From contig JABDEK010000043.1 in the NCBI GenBank assembly GCA_013287135.1, positions 1 through 32,979 on the forward strand: DNA of 32,979 nt, read 5' to 3'. How positions within the stretch are numbered: position 1 is the first letter of the stretch; every line of letters starts with the position of its first letter. Below are positions 30,295 through 32,979 of the stretch, in pieces. Made by a program: the position numbers and the translations under genes. The DNA comes from Acidobacteriota bacterium (lineage in GTDB: Bacteria > Acidobacteriota > Terriglobia > Acidiferrales > UBA7541). The notes below the pieces were generated by a model, which saw only the letters and a list, made by a program, of their open reading frames with translations, ran no database searches and was not told the DNA's origin.

Positions 30295-32325
30295 ATGTAC
30301 AAATCAGTAGTCTCTTTCTTTGGCTTCTTGTTCGTACTCACCATCTTTACTCCTGGCCAAGTCGCCAAAAAGAGAGCCTGGGGCGATCTGGACCCTTTCC
30401 GTCTTAAGGATGTTCACTCGCTCCAGATTTCGCCTGCTGGAGACCGGCTGGCATTCGTGTTGTCCGAACGGAGCGTAGCGAACAACCGAGGTTACGCATC
30501 TATCTGGGTGTTAGCCACGGCCGGGGGCCAAGCTACTTCTCTGACCGAACAGAAGGGATACGCCTCCAGCCCGCGATGGTCCCCGGATGGCAAGCAGATC
30601 GCATATTTTGACTCGGCCAAGGGCGAACTGGGTGTCTGGCTGATGAACGCGGACGGAGGCGATAAGAGAAAGTTGACTACATTTGAGCGATCCAACGCAT
30701 TTCTCGGAGACACGGGCAACGAGCTTAGTTGGTCACCCGATGGCAAGCAACTGGCGTTCACAGCTGCCGGACCGCGCCACTATTCCAATCTATTTTCTCC
30801 TCTTGACCCGCCCAACGGAAATGACGTCATGCTGGTAGACCGCCTTCTATATAAAAGCGATTACTACTACTCCGATTTACGCCGGACATATGTATGGGTT
30901 ATCTCAACGGGAGGTGGAAAAGCGACCCAGATTGCTTCCGGGGATTATGACTATCACTCAATCGACTGGTCGCCGGATGGAAAATGGATCGTCGCTGTTT
31001 CCAACCGAACCGGGGACGACGACTACAACGCGAATAACGACCTGGTGCAACTCTCGCCCAGCGGTGAGCAGGTCGTTCAGTTGACACACACTCCCGGTCC
31101 GGAGTACGTGCCAGTGTGGGCACCGGATTCACTCGAGATCGGCTACCTCGGGCGAAAGCGAGCCTACCGTAGCAAAGAGAGTGACGCGGAGTTTGAGAAG
31201 GTGTACGTGCTTAGTGCAAACGGCCAGCCTGAAGAGCTAACCGAGGCGCTAGACATGTGGTGTCACGATCCGGCATGGTCGAGCGATGGCAGCAAAGTCT
31301 ATTTCAGGGCCGAGCACGAAGGCACAATGTTGTTGTATTCGGTTGCACTGCGTGATCGGAAGCTCGCTCGTTTGATCGACCTCAAAGGCACCGTTACCGG
31401 TTTTGCGGTCGCCCGCACTGGCGAAGTCTTCTACTCTTTCACGGATGGGACCCACCCATCGGAAATCTTTCGCACCGTTCCGGGGAGCGATCGTTATGAA
31501 AAACTAACCGACTTCAACCGGGAAATGGTCGAAGACTTGGATACGATTGAACCTGAACACTTTTCCTTTTCTAGTTTTGACGGCCAGACGGTCGAGGGTT
31601 GGATCATCCGTCCTTACGGTTTCAATCCCGGAAGCAAATACCCAATGATCCTCGACGTTCATGGCGGTCCGCATTTTCAGTATGGCTACGATCTGCGAGC
31701 AACTGTCAAACTGCAGCGATTTGCGGGTGCGGGTTACGTAGTCGTTTTTATGAATCCGCGCGGCAGCACGGATAACGGTCAGAAGTTTTCCGATTTGGTC
31801 GTAGGAGATGTAATGGGTGGAGATTATAAGGACGTGATGTTAGGCGTGGACTATGTGCTGCAACATTACTCTTTCATCGACCCCAACCGCATGGGCGTAA
31901 CCGGCCAAAGTTACGGCGGGCATATGACTAACTGGATCACAACTCACGGTGACCGTTTTAAGGCGGCCGTGCCCGTCTCGGGAACCAGTGACTTGCTCAG
32001 TGGTTGGGGAATCAATGCAAGCTTCAATTGGGGAGAGAGCGACATTGAAGTCCGCAGCTACGACGATCTTGATCGCCTCTGGGCCGTGTCGCCACTCAAG
32101 TATATTCGGAATATTCACACGCCGACCTTGTTCATCCAGGGGGCTGAGGATAACTATGCAGCCCTGAACCAGGGGGAGGAGATGTTCATGGCCATGAAGC
32201 GCTTACACCAGGTGGCAGTAATGGCCATTTATCCTAACGACGGACACGGCGTTAGTAGACAGCCGGCGCACACTCACGACTACTATGAACGCACCGTGCA
32301 GTGGTTTAATCAGTATCTCAAGTAA
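30295..32325 (+). CDS. S9-family prolyl-oligopeptidase/acylaminoacyl-peptidase-like serine peptidase, exported
   Basis: 676 aa from ATG 30295 behind GGAGGAG. Residues 1-22 are a signal peptide. Residues about 30-410 are a beta-propeller with WD40-like/TolB-type repeats ('SPRWSPDGKQIAYFDS', 'ELSWSPDGKQLAF', 'SIDWSPDGKWIVAVS'). Residues about 430-676 are an alpha/beta-hydrolase with oxyanion motif 'DVHGGPHFQYG'. The catalytic triad reads Ser539 ('GQSYGG'), Asp619 ('GAEDNYAAL') and His651 ('NDGHG'). S9 enzymes cut short peptides, often next to proline, or release acylated or dipeptide N-termini. Periplasmic action downstream of the neighbouring receptor is likely. The genes are probably co-transcribed (148-bp gap, same strand). 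Confidence 0.94.
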   Translation: MYKSVVSFFGFLFVLTIFTPGQVAKKRAWGDLDPFRLKDVHSLQISPAGDRLAFVLSERSVANNRGYASIWVLATAGGQATSLTEQKGYASSPRWSPDGKQIAYFDSAKGELGVWLMNADGGDKRKLTTFERSNAFLGDTGNELSWSPDGKQLAFTAAGPRHYSNLFSPLDPPNGNDVMLVDRLLYKSDYYYSDLRRTYVWVISTGGGKATQIASGDYDYHSIDWSPDGKWIVAVSNRTGDDDYNANNDLVQLSPSGEQVVQLTHTPGPEYVPVWAPDSLEIGYLGRKRAYRSKESDAEFEKVYVLSANGQPEELTEALDMWCHDPAWSSDGSKVYFRAEHEGTMLLYSVALRDRKLARLIDLKGTVTGFAVARTGEVFYSFTDGTHPSEIFRTVPGSDRYEKLTDFNREMVEDLDTIEPEHFSFSSFDGQTVEGWIIRPYGFNPGSKYPMILDVHGGPHFQYGYDLRATVKLQRFAGAGYVVVFMNPRGSTDNGQKFSDLVVGDVMGGDYKDVMLGVDYVLQHYSFIDPNRMGVTGQSYGGHMTNWITTHGDRFKAAVPVSGTSDLLSGWGINASFNWGESDIEVRSYDDLDRLWAVSPLKYIRNIHTPTLFIQGAEDNYAALNQGEEMFMAMKRLHQVAVMAIYPNDGHGVSRQPAHTHDYYERTVQWFNQYLK

Positions 32326-32598
32326 TGCAAGCTTACGTTCCCTGCGCGTGATCGTTCGGTAGTCTAGTTCTCCGAGGGTCGGGCGGGGTATGCGACGCGG
32401 GTGGAACTTCTGCCGCTGGCAGGTCAATCAACAGAACGATTTGGCTTGTCGGTCCATTCGATCTTTCGACGCGGACGTTCAATAGGCCGGTTTGCTTCTC
32501 TTCGCAGTCTGCGGCAGTATCCTGATGAAGCGGATGCCTCCGAAGTAGCAGTGATCGAGAACCTGAACGCGGAGAAGTGACCTACGAGAGAAGTTAAC

Positions 32599-32979
32599 AT
32601 GACCTTCACGGGAAAAGTAGCTGTCGTGACGGGCGCTGCGTCCGGAATGGGTGCAGCCACGGCTCGCGAGTTTGCCGCTACCGGTGGAGAAGTCATTGTT
32701 GTTGATCGCAATGGACCACTGGCTGAGCAGGTGGCCAACGATATCAATTCCGGTCCCCCTGTTATCGGTGACGTCAGCGACGCCTCTTTCTGCAAACGGG
32801 TAGTTGAAACCGCCTTGGAACGCCACGGTCGTTTAGATGTCTTGGTAAACGCAGCCGGCATTATTGTGCGCGCCGATGCGCTCAACACGTCTGATGAGCA
32901 GTGGCAGCGAATTATGGATGTGAATGTCAAGGGCGTGTTTTTTATGAGTCGCGCGGCAGTGCCGCATATGAAGATTCTG
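32599..32979 (+). CDS. Short-chain dehydrogenase/reductase (SDR), 3' end outside window
   Basis: 127 codons are visible from ATG 32599 (GAGAG upstream). The cofactor motif 'TGAASGMG' (11-18), Asp ending the second strand ('VIVVDRN'), 'GDVSD' and 'NAAGI' identify an NAD-preferring classical SDR. The catalytic Ser-Tyr-Lys part lies beyond the window. It follows the S9 gene by 273 bp on the same strand. The substrate is unknown; it may continue the catabolic block. Confidence 0.9.
   Translation, partial: MTFTGKVAVVTGAASGMGAATAREFAATGGEVIVVDRNGPLAEQVANDINSGPPVIGDVSDASFCKRVVETALERHGRLDVLVNAAGIIVRADALNTSDEQWQRIMDVNVKGVFFMSRAAVPHMKIL

Noticed and set aside
32401..32580. Plus-strand frame from GTG 32401 to a stop 18 bp before the SDR start (about 59 codons)
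   Set aside because: Position would suit a small upstream gene, but there is no ribosome site and no recognisable family; left as unproven.

Overview
The window looks like chromosomal DNA of an Acidobacteriota member, probably of the Solibacter/Bryobacter type. This is inferred from gene content: two very large Oar-type TonB-dependent receptors with an N-terminal carboxypeptidase-regulatory domain, many exported beta-propeller proteins, Tat-exported amidohydrolases, an S9 prolyl-oligopeptidase and FCD-type GntR regulators. There was no rRNA or protein marker to fix the taxon. No tRNA, rRNA, CRISPR array, complete insertion sequence or prophage was recognised.

Left block (1-10340, all minus strand). 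Read in transcription order it runs: TonB-dependent receptor (10339-7112), a carboxypeptidase-regulatory / CxxCH / Vgb-like propeller fusion (6768-5128), an SMP-30-like propeller (4963-3923), a Tat-exported amidohydrolase/deacetylase-type metallohydrolase (3882-2647), a PAL-like NHL propeller (2289-982) and a fumarylacetoacetate-hydrolase-family enzyme cut by the window edge (862-1). This looks like an envelope uptake-and-processing locus for an unidentified small organic substrate.

Middle block (11143-20106). A GntR/FCD regulator, an exported two-domain VOC protein and an ACMSD-like amidohydrolase lie on the minus strand. A D-2-hydroxyacid dehydrogenase is on the plus strand. An MFS transporter (with a terminator-like hairpin), an SDR and an M24 metallopeptidase-fold enzyme follow on the minus strand. 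M24 and SDR are 10 bp apart and probably co-transcribed. Intergenic spaces of 0.3-0.8 kb separate the units.

Right block (20794-32979). This is the most coherent unit. A divergent promoter region at about 24503-24663 separates an APC-family permease plus a proline-racemase-family enzyme (minus) from a DapA-family enzyme closely resembling 1-pyrroline-4-hydroxy-2-carboxylate deaminase (plus). Next come a GntR/FCD regulator (minus), a second TonB-dependent receptor, an S9 peptidase and a partial SDR (plus). Four 13-bp sites of the form RYATA-N3-(TATRY-like) occur at the divergent promoter (two in tandem), at the regulator's own start codon, and directly over the predicted transcription start of the receptor. 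I propose a GntR-controlled regulon for uptake and breakdown of hydroxyproline- or proline-containing peptides. The D-hydroxyproline oxidase and the 2-oxoglutarate-semialdehyde dehydrogenase needed to finish the pathway are not in the window.

Starts were adjusted where a Shine-Dalgarno sequence or domain boundary argued for it. Functions are family-level readings from sequence motifs, with no database search behind them.
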